64,000 nucleotides of DNA. It comes from Xylogone sp. PMI_703 (taxonomy: Eukaryota > Ascomycota > Leotiomycetes). The notes below the pieces were generated by a model. That model did not search any database. It saw nothing but the letters and a program-made list of their open reading frames with translations, and had not been told where the DNA came from. Location: NCBI GenBank assembly GCA_021399445.1, contig JAJTUQ010000001.1, forward strand, positions 2,480,001 to 2,544,000. The letters are read 5' to 3'. Shown here piece by piece: positions 32,901-45,600 of the stretch (positions are counted from its first letter, which is position 1; each line of letters begins with the position of its first letter). A program made the translations under genes and the position numbers.

Positions 32901-34285
32901 GTTTCTGGAAAAAGCAAAGAGGGCCAGTGGACCCGATGCCTCATTATCTCTCAACGACGGCTAACGGGAGGGGCAGTAGGAAATCTCCACAACCCGTGTC
33001 TCGTGACAAAGATATTACGCTTTCTGTTTCAGTTGGGCTCAAGGCTGCCAAGAATATATCTCGTACATGAATAAACAAACATTCAGCTTTAGGCATCGCT
33101 TATGTACAGTACACACTTTGAAATACTTTGGATTGTTCTCCACTCCGATGTCGCTCTGCAACATCCCCCTGAGAGTTGAACGGCGCATGCATCCTTTGCA
33201 TTTTTGTTGGGCTCATCTTCCAACCGTTCCCGGACTAGTAATGTTGCCTTACTATAGCGAAGTAAAATTTTACGTCTCAAAATTTATGCATACGCTAGAA
33301 GAACCGGGAATAATTGTGATACTAATGATCAGTGATACTGTGGATCTTCCTTAATGGGAAACATGCTCTTTGATGATATGATTTGTAGTTTTCGATAACC
33401 AGCAGTGTGCCAACTTCCGTAATTTCCATTTGGCCTTGACTTGAGTTACCCTATGTTGCGTAGCAATTAGCTCATCTGGACGCTACAATCTTGTTGCATT
33501 CATGTCACCAACGAGCGTGGTATCAAATAACATCTAAACTTGATTCGGCTACTTAAGTCATTGCTATTATCAAAAGCATCAATATTCTTCGAATAATGAA
33601 GAGCCTCTTCTGAGCCTTGCCCACCAAAGTCTTAAAAAGATGACTTGGCATGAATGACAGATTGAACATGGAATACCCTCGGAACCGGGTTCTATACAGT
33701 ACGGAGGTAAATGCGTTGTCGGTGTGTTTTCCTTTCTGGGTTTAGCTCTCCCGCTCCACCAGCTCTCCGATGCTACCGATGATGTCATCGACCCGCCAAC
33801 GTGCATTATCTGAAGTGCTCGGGACCTTGGGATCAATGACACGTCACGTTTGCAGGTCACAGTGACAGCCGCAGCTTTCTGTCGGTCATGATGCTGATTT
33901 TTCGGCAAGCCGTTGTTTCGGAGAAGTCGATAGCCGTAATGCTCCAGCATTGCCCTCCATATTTGCATCTAGCTAACTAATTTGCGGGTAATTGATGATA
34001 ATGTTGTAAATAATAAAGGAAATGAAGTTTCAGAAATCCAAATCCGTCCACCCGCCAACACATCTATCCATTCATTAATTCATTCATTAGTTCGTTATTC
34101 GATTCCTGCAGAAAGTCTAATTATGCAAAAATATACAAAGAAGGATGACAGCGGACGAGTAATAGGTATCAAGTATTCTAGATATTATCAGTTCCATATA
34201 GTTGCCCATCTAGATATATATCTTGAAAGAGCGAATAATGGAGCATTATGACTATCTAGATTTCATTAGAGCTAGATATCATAGC

Positions 34286-35492
34286 TTATTGCTCTGTTTG
34301 GCTGTCTAGTGCAGCTTCGAACAATTTTATCAGCTATAAACAAGTCAGTAAAATGAAGAACGTATTACCCGTAAAGGCCGAAGAAAAAACTCACAAACGA
34401 AGAATATTTTCGATCTTCTCTAACAGTTTGGAAAACTGCTCCCATATCATCCAGTTGGTCTAGGCAGCAGTACAACATTCCGTTCAACTCGTCATCCTGT
34501 TGTAATTGCTTCAGGAAGTTCTCTGCTGCTACTGCATCACCAACTCGAGATATTAAAAATATTGCACTTGCTGGCTCCCGATTGTAGGTTGTCAGATCGT
34601 TTTTACAGCTTCGAATAGTCCTTTTGAAACTGTGTGGATCTTCTTTATAAGGCTGAGGATATATTAGTCTTTTAGGCTATAAGAAAGCAGAAAAACAAGC
34701 CTACTTACACAGCCATCCGTAATAACAACAGTAATTATTGGCCTTTTGAGTTGACGTGATATAATCTTGTCAATAATCAAAGGCTGGACAATTTTCTGTC
34801 TTAAAACTGTACCCAATTGAGTGGGCCCATAGTATGTAACTTTTTTCATTTTCCTCCTGATATCATCTTCTTTCGTTAATAAATTTAAATCTTGATCAGA
34901 TTGGCTATTTAAGAAGCGGAGAGAAATGCCTTCCGGCTGTAACAAAGTGGCAATCTGAGCAATATGAATACATGTTTCTTCTAATGTCTTGATACGGCTG
35001 CCTTTCTTCATTGAACCACTATCATCTATGGCCAAATAATTAGATGGAACTTGAACTACGTAGGAGAAACATACCACAAAGTATCACAAAATCATATAGA
35101 GCCATAATGATTAATTTCGGTGTGACCTCCGGTTCCAAGTCATATTCTGCTGTATATTCTTTCGCTTTTACAGCTGCTCTCTGAATTATCTCCTCTACAA
35201 AGGGATCATTTGGTTTATAGAAGCTCGTCAGATTTTTTCTAATAAAGTTCCAAGTGTACTCTCGATATTCGTCCACTGACTCTGGAGGTTTGATCTTGGG
35301 CACTGGAGTTCCAGTCTGGGACACTGGGGTTCCGGTCTGGGATACTGGAATCTTGGTATCTGATATGGATCCTTGAAGTTCGGTGTGTGGTATCAGGCTC
35401 TTGACCTGTATGCCAAACTCTATAAAAAAATGTTCCGTAATCTGTGCAACAATGTCATTCAGGATCTTTTCTTCGTCATCACTGGACATCAT
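34286..35492 (-). CDS. von Willebrand factor A (vWA) domain protein
   Basis: Exons 35492-35075, 35025-34709, 34652-34395 and 34333-34286 join in frame to 346 residues. Introns are 49, 56 and 61 nt; the last has a CTGAC branch and ends in TTTATAG. The frame is open to 35528 but without an earlier ATG. The N-terminal ~135 residues contain a Pro/Thr linker with the repeated word PVSQTGT and a helix (DEYREYTWNFIRKNLTSFY). The vWA core starts with YDFVILCDDSGSM: the MIDAS motif DxSxS is D140, S142, S144. PIITVVITDGCV gives the fourth strand with its conserved Asp, and the fold ends with LYCCLDQLDDM. Such small fungal vWA proteins are cytosolic and of unknown role. No secretion signal. MIDAS residues intact, so metal-dependent ligand binding is plausible. 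Confidence 0.8.
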
Positions 35493-36410
35493 TTCAGATT
35501 CAACAGAAACATTAATAGGAGACACCACTTTGAATGACTCATGTTTTGCTTTCCGTCTTTATCGTCTTCTCCTACCAACTCTTGTTTTCATTTTGCACCT
35601 CCCCCCTCTCCTTTTTACTTCGAATATAACTCCCAGAAGGCATGTTTGCAAGGCTAGGTTTGAGAATCAGGCTCATATGCAACATATGTTTGTAATGTGG
35701 CTTTGAATGCCCAACTTCTAAGCCTTAATTCTCAACTGCTAAGGCACTACAAGGCTAGGTATCTTAAGAATTAAGGCGATATAGTGCAGCAATATTACTT
35801 GCTTAAATCTCCTAGATCCACTTGCATTTAGTTTTATGTGAGGTTGACACGGAGGGTTGATGTTTCCGCGCCACGTCATTCAAACTTAACACTGCCACTC
35901 ATATTTCAAGTCATTCGACACGCTTTCAGAGAAAATTTTTTACCTCTATGACAGCTGTCCACACATATGAAAGAAGGCTGAACCACCCACACACACTCAT
36001 AGAACGGTGTCAAGGCGTTTGAGAGCTGTATGTGCCAATCTTGTGTCTGATGTCTAAGGCTACGCCATAAAGAGCCTCCAAAATATAGAGGCATGTGGTA
36101 ATTTTACTTCATACCGGTGGGGTTATTGCAGATTCTGTGTATTGCCTCATTTACGCCATTGACACTGCCATGATACTGGGCACACTTGCCTCGCAAGGCT
36201 ATCTTGCTAGGAGAGGCTATACGGGATTCATTTTCAAAAAAAAAAAAATTTGCCACCGTTTGTTTCTGTTACAGTATATAAGTCTACCCATATAGCGATC
36301 ATATGAGCCAGTTTTATGATCATATCTTGAGTTAATCCAGAAGTATCCTCGAGCCCCTTCAAAGCAGCTTTTATCAATAACTTTCAATATATCCTCCTTG
36401 AGAATCCATA
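35493..36410. other. Intergenic spacer between divergent genes
   Basis: AT-rich promoter side of the vWA gene; an A-run at about 36236-36248; no gene recognised. A TATA candidate for the 36411 frame lies at 36275-36282. Confidence 0.5.
36275..36282 (+). promoter_or_regulatory. TATA-box candidate
   Basis: TATATAAG, 129 nt before the ATG at 36411. The distance suits a fungal core promoter. Confidence 0.35.
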
Positions 36411-36689
36411 ATGGTGCTAGATACAGAATCGGTAGAATCAGCAAAAGCTCTCTCCGAAAGTTTCTTTGTAGGAGTCAAGGACTCTGCAACAGCTCCCAAC
36501 CTCCAGATCCTTTTCCAAAGTCATCTCCTCCGTATACTTGATGATGAAGGCATCAAAAAATATAAGGATCTAGATGAGGGTCAAAGGAAGATTTTGATGG
36601 GATATGCAGCCTATACTGCAGTTGTTCATCTGGTCACGATAGGTCCGAATGAAGTGAAGGCCCTGCTTGACAAATATGCGACGGGATGA
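36411..36689 (+). CDS. Small hypothetical protein, 92 residues
   Basis: ATG-initiated single frame with a balanced composition and predicted helices throughout (SVESAKALSESFFVGV, NLQILFQSHLLRILDDEGI, GQRKILMGYAAYTAVVHLV, NEVKALLDKYATG). No signal peptide; one mildly hydrophobic helix. I do not recognise a family. Support comes from the absence of AT-driven composition, a possible TATA box 129 nt upstream and the position between the vWA and PNP-ankyrin genes. It may also be a chance frame. Confidence 0.45.
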   Translation: MVLDTESVESAKALSESFFVGVKDSATAPNLQILFQSHLLRILDDEGIKKYKDLDEGQRKILMGYAAYTAVVHLVTIGPNEVKALLDKYATG

Positions 36690-37355
36690 GGGTTTTTGGG
36701 TGTTTAAAGTAGTTCATGTAAGCATTCCTCTGAGTTATCACTTATTTTTCATATCCGTAGGGACTAGCCAACAGTAAGACTTAGGGACCTAGTACCAGCG
36801 CGGAATTGAGGTGGAGCGATCAGACATAGAACTATGGGGAATGAAGGGGGATTAGCGATTACATTACTTGTTTCCGAAGTTTTCTATATCTTAGAATGGA
36901 CGCTAGAATTCCCACATGTTTTTACATTATAGAATACGAATTTACAACAATTCAGTACATTATGGTTTGTAGGTGACAAGTCAGATAACGTACCCCACCA
37001 GCTACCAAACATAGCACCCATGTATGAATAATAACAAATATTATGGTTAGTGTATACATATTACACGTCACTCCCCCAAGATTATGAGATATTCCCAAGA
37101 TTATTCAGCGGTCCAATTACTGGCAGACACCATGGAATTCACTGTCGAGTGCGTTGGCCGCTTGCGCGGGGGCTGCACTAGTAGAAAGAAGCTGGCTGAC
37201 CATCATACGTGAGACAAGTGTACACACTTGAGACCGTTTATACCCTCCTAGTGAAGGTAGGACTTCTTACTTATGTTGTTCTATAGCACGCACATTTTGT
37301 TGGTATCTTACCATGTTTCATTTTAGATACATGTCTGCGTTTGATATAAAGAGCC
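36690..37355. other. Intergenic spacer / promoter of the PNP-ankyrin gene
   Basis: AT-rich, 666 bp. TATAAA at 37345 is too close to the ATG at 37356 to serve as a TATA box. Nothing else seen. Confidence 0.5.
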
Positions 37356-39240
37356 ATGTCTCAAAGTACAGCAATCTCGCTACGACGCGCAGACTACCGA
37401 ATTGGATGGGTTTGTGCACTACCACTTGAACTCGCAGCAGCGCAAGTCTTCCTGGATGAAGAACACCTACCACCATCAGATTTTATCTGGAATTCAAGAT
37501 TTGATAACAACAAATACACCTTTGGTCGAATTGGACAACATAATATCATTCTAGCTGTATTGCCAGCTGGTATATACGGGATTACCTCCGCTGCGCTTAC
37601 TATAAGAATGATGGCGAGTAGTTTTTCTGACGTGCAGTTTGCGTTGATGGTAGGAATCGGAGGCGGAGTACCAAGTGACGCTCATGATATTAGACTTGGA
37701 GACGTGGTAGTTAGTAAGCCCACTGAAAGGGTCTCGGGCGTATTGCAATATGACTTCGGGAAAACAGGACAAAATGGTGAAATAACTCTTACGGGAACTC
37801 TGAACAAGCCTCCTCAACAAGCCTTAACTGCTATTTCAGCATTAGAAGCTAAATATATGGTTCGAGATAGCAACTACAAGGAGATAATTGACCGTATCCT
37901 TACAACAAATTCCAAAATACGCAAAACATTCATGTATCCAGGTACAGAAAACGACATCTTGTACCATTACGATTATAACCATCAGGGCGAACAGGCTTGT
38001 TCTTTTTCTTGCAGCTCCGCAAGAGTTCAAATGCGAGAGAGACGTGAAACAAACGAACCAGTTGTTCATTACGGGTTAATTGGCTCAGGAAATCAAGTAA
38101 TTAAAGATGGGGTAACCCGAGAACAATTAAGGAAGAAATATAATATTTTGTGTTTTGAGATGGAGGCAGCTGGTATGATGGTAAGTAATAAATGTATTAT
38201 CCTTTATAAGATAAAAATCTGACCTAATATCAGGATACGCTTGAATGCTTAGTTATTCGAGGAATTTGTGATTATGCCGACTCACACAAAAATAAACAGT
38301 GGCAAGGATATGCAGCCATCGTCGCTGCTGCATATACCAAAGATCTTCTTCTTTCTATTGGGAATCCAACAGGATCCATGGGTGGCGGTGGGCGTGAGAT
38401 AATCCTTTTTTTTCACTTGTATGTGTAATAGGCGATGTTTCTGACAATTGTTGTGTGCATCTAGGGTCTCCTCTTCCTACTCCTGTGACCACTCCTGCTA
38501 CCCAATCCCCAGCTCCTACAAAAATTTTCGACACGACATCCCCAGTTGAGATGGGCTCTCCAGTCAGGATGACTCCCCCAGCCGAGATGTTTTCTCCAAT
38601 CGAGATGCCTCCTCCAGTTATACCTTCTCAGGTTTCCTTTAGTTCTAAACCAATGCCTCTTCCAACTCCTCCAAACAGTCCGCCTATGTGTTCAGTCTCC
38701 TTGACACAGCCACATCCTGTATCGACACATCCTGTATCGAAAGATCTTCAAATCCGAGAAACACATGGAGAAAGGCTACTTAGAGCAGCTCAAGATGGCA
38801 ATGGAGACCTAGTCAGAATTTTCGCCAACATGGGAGGTGACCCAAACATACCAGACCCGGACTGGAAACATACTGCTTTACATTATATGGCTCGGAGTGG
38901 AGATCTAATCACAGTAAGGCTGTTACTGAGTAAAGGAGCAGATGTTAATGCAAAAGCCAAACCTTCTGGAATTACACCTCTCTTTGAGGCCGCTGCCAAG
39001 GGTCATGCAAAAGTTCTCCAATGTTTGTTACAGCACAGGGCAAATGTCATGGATCGAGGATCCTTCAAAAAGACGGCGTTACATGTTGCAGCAGCAAACG
39101 GACATCTAGAATGTGTCTCTATTCTTTTGGAGAATTATGCTGATCGATATATCAGGGATAAAGATGGATGTACACCGTTAGATTTAGCAAAAAAGGGAGG
39201 CCATTCAGATATAGTTCGACATTTACAATCAAAATATTAA
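37356..39240 (+). CDS. Nucleoside phosphorylase (PNP_UDP)-like / ankyrin-repeat protein
   Basis: Exons 37356-38180, 38234-38393 and 38465-39240 give 586 residues. Introns are 53 and 71 nt; the second has a CTGAC branch. Residues ~10-325 are a PNP_UDP domain as used at the N-terminus of fungal NLR-like proteins: [44 protein letters not shown], the nucleoside-site [10 protein letters not shown], and [20 protein letters not shown]. Residues ~330-430 are a Pro/Ser/Met-rich linker with repeats such as SPVEM/SPIEM. Five ankyrin repeats follow ([44 protein letters not shown]). The NACHT or NB-ARC module normally between PNP and the repeats is absent. Known family members cleave or bind nucleosides and act in regulated cell death; whether this one is an active enzyme is not known. 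Confidence 0.9.
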
Positions 39241-40869
39241 CATTATTTACTCCTTTAAGTCTTTGAATATCATCCTACTTTAAATGCTATTCTGATTCGA
39301 TTGAAGATTTAATCGTTGTCAATTTTGATATATAACAGAACTTCAATATTGACAAACATTCGTGCAGGTTTAAGCATTCTTGCAAAATAGATTGCACGAA
39401 GTAGCTGTCTAAATATGTCAATACTTCATTTACAGCTTTGTAGCAGCACAGGATAAACGAAACGTTGAGGATATTCCTGGAGTGAAATTATAGAGGGCTT
39501 GCAAAATCTTTAAGAGTTATTTAGATCGCCCTCAATTCTCGATACAATATTGATATATTAGTTGTTTTGAATCATAACAAATACTATGTGGAATGTGTCT
39601 TGCACCTTGGATCAATTTTGGTATGTGCGAGAAGGAGTTGTTGATATAGGATCAAAGCCCTCAGTTCCCTCCGCATCCAATCCGCAAGCCCAGTATACCA
39701 TCCTAGTGAGGCCGACGTTCCCGATCCACTTCACCGCGGCACCATTACTATATCTACAGAGAACACCCCGATGATGCAGGAACTATTTGCAGATATGCTG
39801 CGAAATGAACCTGAACTACCGTCATTCATTTGTTGGCAACTGCATAAGATGCGTGGGCTCTGCGCCGCCAAAGACGCCAGAGAGCTCGAACGCGACCCCC
39901 GACTGCTCCTAGCTCTATCATAGGAACGCAAGTTGCTGGCGGCGACGTATCCGAGAATTCGCAAAAATCCAATCTTATTGACTGGTTAAGGTGGAGCTCG
40001 TACGAACAGAACCGGAATGATACTGAACTGCTGATGGGAGTAGACGAGCATGAATTTGATGGTGTTAGAGATTTTTTTAAAGTAGTATACTGTATTTAAA
40101 GTTAATAAGTATTTTGAGCACTCAGCTTTACCTCAAGGAAGCACTACTGGGGCTATCGATTGCATGCATATCCTGTTCATACCAACTAGATTCCAAAGAA
40201 ATAAAATCAACTCAGGCAGCATAAGGCATATAGCGATCCACTGGATCACAAAATATCAAAACCAATACTACAACACGATTTGAATTCTACTTTTCTACTT
40301 CACTTCAATCATATAGTCCCAATCCTGTGACCACTCTAAAATAATGTAAGAATTATGGATGGGAACGTAAAATCAGTAGCAGTTACAACGCTACTCCTGA
40401 AAATTTACCTGTCAGATATTCGATCATTAGTTGCGCTCAATTAATAGCACCGTCTTCTCACATTTCTATCAATCATTTACGATATAATCCTGAGATTCCT
40501 GAGATCTAGAATGGCGTTAGATCTCTAGTTTTCTATATCAACGCGAATAATAGGGAACACTGCAAAAGAACTGTTAAATCTATAGCTAAGAGGGCATTCT
40601 CTCATCCGAAGTGCGGCACTCATACTATATTGGCTTCTATTTAAGCTAGGATAATCCGTTAATTCTGATTGCTGATCACGGATACGCCCATCCGATCTTC
40701 ACATCTAAAAGCTCTTCGCTTGAAGGCAAGCTTACGTGTATGATTTCGGAAACTTAGGCTCGGTTGGCGTGAAGCAACTTTGCTTCTTTGAGCTCAATCT
40801 CTGAGATCAATCTTATCGGACAATAAAGTATAACAATATAAAGAATAACCAATATGAGAAGTAGAAACG
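39241..40869. other. AT-rich intergenic region
   Basis: 1.6 kb with many stops in all frames. A stretch at about 39840-40070 has slightly better coding character on the plus strand (RRQRRQRARTRPP, VDEHEFDGVRDFF) but cannot be assigned; possible relic. Confidence 0.45.
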
Positions 40870-42305
40870 ATGGACATCCTACATGAAAGCGGCCTCATTT
40901 CTGTTATTCGCTCACGCAAAGACACCAAGTTCCTCCTTCTTCTGCGCTTCTTCCGCTTCTTTGCCTTTGGCGGCTCGACAATTGTCCTGGCCCTCTACTT
41001 GCACGCACTAAACATTTCAGATGCATATATCGGTTTATTTATGTCGCTGACTCTCCTTGGCGATGTCTCTTCCTTTTTCCTAGCCCTATTTGCTGATAAG
41101 ATTGGTAGAAGGGCTGTTCTCGCAGTGGGGAATAGCTTGATGGTACTGTCGGGATGCGTTTTTGCTAGCAGCGGCAGTTACTGGCTGATTATGACTGTGG
41201 GAATCATAGGAGTAATCAGCCCAAATGGAAGAGAAATTGGCCCTTTCAGTGCAGTTGAAGAGTCAATCCTTGCGCAGCTTACGCCAAAGGAGCAACGTAG
41301 CGATATCTTTGCTTGGTATGCACTGACCGGTTCAGTTGGAGCTGCGATGGGGAAATTCGTCATCGGTTGGGTAGTGCAACGATTTTTGTACCTTGGCTGG
41401 GAGGAGAAGCAGGCGTACAGAGCAACCTTTGGAATATATGCCGGCCTGGGGATATTGGAATTGATGTTTGTCTTGGGCCTGAGTGCACGTGTGGAACTCA
41501 ATAATGCCGAGAAGCTAGATACAGCTGAGTGTGAAGCTCTGCTAGCTCCCGATGAAGAAGGAGAGATCGATAACCCAGTTAGAGAAGCGTTGAGTGGCAC
41601 TGCTGCTGAGAGGCCTGTGGAAAGCATACGAAGAAAGTGGCGACTCCTACCTGGAGTAAAGAAGGAGAGCTACCGCCATGTTTCAAGGTTCTGTCTACTC
41701 TTCGCAATCGATTCATTAGCCTCAGGATTAGTCCCAGCGTAAGAACTCTTTGAATCACCCCTCCCTAAGTCAAATGAATTCTAATGGTGGTCAGCTCATG
41801 GGTCACATACTTCTTCCATACCAAGTTTTCAGTTACGCCTTCCGGCCTTGGAACAATTTTCTCAATAGGCGCTGTCTTATCGGCTATTTCAGCTATTCCA
41901 GGGGCATCACTCGCCAAACGTATCGGTCTTGTGCCTACAATGGTCTTCACGCACCTTCCTTCTGCCATAGCTTTGGCTCTAATTCCATTATTTCCATCAT
42001 TGTCACTATCTATCTTCTTTCTTCTCCTCCGCTTCGCATTAGGTTCAGTAGACATCGCACCAAAAGCAGCATTTTTATCGGTTGTTTTCCAGCCATCAGA
42101 AAGAACGGGAATTCTAGGACTTATAAATGTCGTCAGGACAGGCAGTCAGAGCTTAGGACCTCTCATCACAGGAGCTATGAGTTTATCAGGAAAAGGGTGG
42201 CTGCCATTCGTATTGGCCGGTGGGCTCAAGGTGGCATATGATATGGCTCTATTTATAATGTATTCAGAGTATGAATCAGATAATGCAGAGAATAGAGAGC
42301 ACTGA
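40870..42305 (+). CDS. MFS transporter
   Basis: Exons 40870-41738 and 41795-42305 (56-nt intron, GTAAGA/TCAG) give 459 residues. The protein starts with a short cytosolic end, then six helices, a long acidic loop (about 215-270, with CEALLAPDEEGEID) and about five or six more helices. MFS motif A is clear between helices 2 and 3: ALFADKIGRRAVLAVGN. Further landmarks are GPFSAVEESILAQL, LRFALGSVDIAPKAAFL and GLINVVRTGSQSLGPLITG. This belongs to a fungal MFS group of unknown substrate and is not close to the DHA1 protein at 28.5-30.3 kb. No accessory domains. The splice junction falls just after SLASGLVPA, where helix 7 begins. Confidence 0.9.
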
Positions 42306-42663
42306 CAGAGAGGATTTATGGAACCATACATTTGACTCGGGTGTGCTTGACAAAGGGTCTAGTGGTGTTATGATTAGTATTCACCACCATGAGGTGGACG
42401 AAGTGGACTAAATAAGGCTTAATATACCATACTCTTTACTTCTTAACTGCTCATATAGAAATAAAATAATATCACTGAAGACTTATTGTCTGATATACAT
42501 CTCATCATCGAATGTATTGCTTATGTAAGCGCTTGACGCGCGGCTGACTTGCCGAACAGGGGGAGCCAGGCAACTGTAGCTGCAGCCAAGAGCTGAAAAC
42601 AATGGCATTCATTTATATTTGACTTAAGCTCCCAAATGTAAAGCACCATTGAAGGATCCTATT
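42306..42663. other. Intergenic spacer / promoter
   Basis: 358 bp between two plus-strand genes. AT-rich; no clear core-promoter element or gene. Confidence 0.5.
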
Positions 42664-45600
42664 ATGTCGTCTTACGATTCTGAAGATATTCCGCCACCAC
42701 GGCATCCTCGTCCTCTCACGCGGGCTGACAGCATGCCATTACGTTTTCAAAGCCCAGTAGCTCACGAAATTGATGAGTTCGCTGTTAATACAGGCTCTGA
42801 GCAGCCAATTATGATTGTTCGGGAAGAATTGCGACGGCGCCGTGGGCCTAATCAATCCCCAACTCAGGAGCAAGGACCAACTAGATATCGTCAAGCTTAT
42901 GTTGAAGATGAAAGTGGCGGAAGTGAAGATGATAATCGCCCGGCAGTGTATGAGAGGCAGAGGTCTTGGTCCCCAAGTAGTAATGCTGCGAGCCGACCAG
43001 TCAGGCAGAGGTTTGTAAGTCCCATACTGGTTTCCGGGAGACCCAGAAGGGCGAGATCGCCTCAAAGAAGAGTCACGGTGGACTCTGATGACTTGGACGT
43101 CCGTGTGCGACGGATGCCAGTATCGTATCCTGAAAACGACTATGAGCCTCCCAATGAGCCTCCCAATGAGTATTCAAGTCATCCAGCGCAAATGTTACCA
43201 ACAGCAGGATATCGTAGTACGGGTAGACCTTATTACGTTGACGAAGATGATGTAGACGTTCGAGTCACTAGAGCGCGTGCAACATCTCCAGTGGGTCGAC
43301 TACGCCACCGTCCATCTTATGGAGATGCCAGAAGCAATTATCTCAGCCAACCCACTACCACTCGAAGACATGGCACTCCTGGACCGGTAATTATCAACAA
43401 TACCAACTACAACGAGTACGAAGATGACTATGTCGGGCCTATATCACATAGGTACCAAAGTCGAATTCTTCCAGAACAGTCACCAAATCCTATCATCATC
43501 AATAATCCCCTCTACAATGACTATGACGAGGACACTCGTACTCCACGTCGCTTCGACTATGCGACTAACCTGAATCCTGATGTGGTATCCCAAGCTTACA
43601 AATTTTCACTCTCACGACACACTAATTCCATTGGATCTGAGAGTCCATTAGGATCTGTATCAGATATTTCAGAAAAAGAAGAGCCTCAAGAGCAACGCAG
43701 ATCAAAAAAAGAATACGAGACAGGTAGAACGCAGCATATTCTTCGATCTCGGTACGTGGGAGATGGAGTGTTAGGTGGACGCCACACCGTTGAGCTGCTT
43801 ACCATGCCTACTCGCAATCAATTTGCGACACGGGTATTGCCCGTGTTTAAGTGGACGTAAGTTAACATCTTCTCTAGGTGATCCAACTACTAATTTTGAA
43901 TAGGCATTTCGAAGACTTAAATATGGACTTCGACCGGTTTCAGGTATGTCTAAGTATCCCCTACATAAAGAGAATAACTGATTAGAGACCCTAGAAAAAC
44001 GTTCAGGACACTACAGCTGAACTTCCTGATCTTGAAAGAGCTGCTATCTCAAAAATCCTTGCTACTGTCAAAGTCAAGTATGATAAGCCATTTCAGACAT
44101 CAAGGAATCTAAAGACCAGATTCATGGTCCCGTCATTCATACAGCATCAGGCGGCTGGTGAAACCAGACCAAAGTCCCTAAGACCACGAGTTATATCATG
44201 GCTCTGCCTACCCTACTTCTGCCTCGAAAAGTACTTTGTGCCATCGAATCTACCAGAATCGTCTCATCCAATGCGTACAATCCTTCAGGCTCGTTTCTCT
44301 TTGACAGCAAAGAAACGGGATATGGAACAGGCTGTGTGTCAATTGCCTGGCACACCAGCGGATTACTGCTTCTACATTGCACAGGTGTGGTTTCTTGTTA
44401 TCGATGACTGTAGGTTTGTTGAAGTGTAGGATTTTTCAATCCAATGCTGACTACCTTTAAGCCTGGCTTATATCGTGCTCTCGATTATCAATATCTTCTC
44501 TACAGGGGGAGTATATACAGTTCCTAAATCAGCCAACAGAGAATCCACCCTCACCGAACATTTTCGTCTCCCACGGAATGGCAATACTCTGGTCTCTCCC
44601 ACTAATTGAGTGCCAGAGCTGGTTTGTAAGTGCTGCTGCATTATTGCATCCACTTATGTATATAATAACATAGACAGGCGTTTATATCGCATTTCTTGGA
44701 ATACTGGCCTCATCCGTTTCTTATCTTATACAATGATAAGGTTATTACAGAGCGAGACTGGCCTAGGATCCTGGCACTTGCTAAGAAGATAAGCATACGC
44801 CTCTCCATTCTATTCCGGTGGGTCCTTACTTCATGCCTCTCCCAGGTTACTTTTTGTTGATATTATTAGATCCACCGCAAAGGAGCCACCAAAAGGAATC
44901 CTCTTAGAAGATCCCATTGCAGAAGAAGATCCGTCTAAATATGCGGCTGATCCAGCTCTTTCATCACAAACTACGCACCCACAAGTACCCTCTGGCCCGA
45001 GCCTACAGGTCAAAGGTACAAATGGACTGAAGACCACGTCAAATGGCTCTAATCAGGCCAATAATGATTTCCACGTTTTTGCCCCCACTAATGGCGGTGC
45101 CACAACCGCATCGGGTCTTAAGCAACCGGGTGTGAGCATCAATACCGTAACATTAACTGCAGATAGTCCAGACATACGCGAAGACTTAAAAGAGATCGAC
45201 GAATTTCTCACCAACAAAACCAATCTCAACGACCGCTTAATGTATAAGAAATGTCCGTCCCGGGACAGGCTAGAGCTTTATAAGCTTGTGGCTAAGGAAC
45301 GAAAGAGACTTACGGAAGGCACCAGTATCGACCGTAGCCAGCAGAAACGCTACGAGGCGATGGTCGACACCTTGAATGCGGCGGAACTACTATTTAAATT
45401 GTTTCTGCCATCAGATTTCCAGGGGCCTACAGTTGAGAAGTATTGGGGTGCTCTGCATCAGATTCTCGAGGTATGCCTTTTCTCAAGAATTAATATTGTC
45501 GTAAGGCTAAGTGTGATCTACTAGAACGTGACAGTATCTGTGTATTATCCCGGTAAGCCGCAGTATCGCATCAGTCGAGACTGTTCTGATATCCTGGACT

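Larger units (their letters stand above)
30295..34285. other. AT-rich gene-poor region, 4 kb
   Basis: No supported protein gene. Frames such as 31096-31479 (minus), 33067-33354 (plus) and 33579-33968 (minus) have no recognisable motif. It holds a tRNA-Ser-like relic (31508-31590), a short duplicated segment (31371-31396 and 31503-31527) and an AT-rich repeat patch (32770-32900). Confidence 0.5.

Noticed and set aside
44818..44845. A 28-nt intron in the CorA-like gene
   Set aside because: Too short for fungal splicing. A 52-nt intron ending at 44869 keeps the same frame and matches the sizes of the neighbouring introns.
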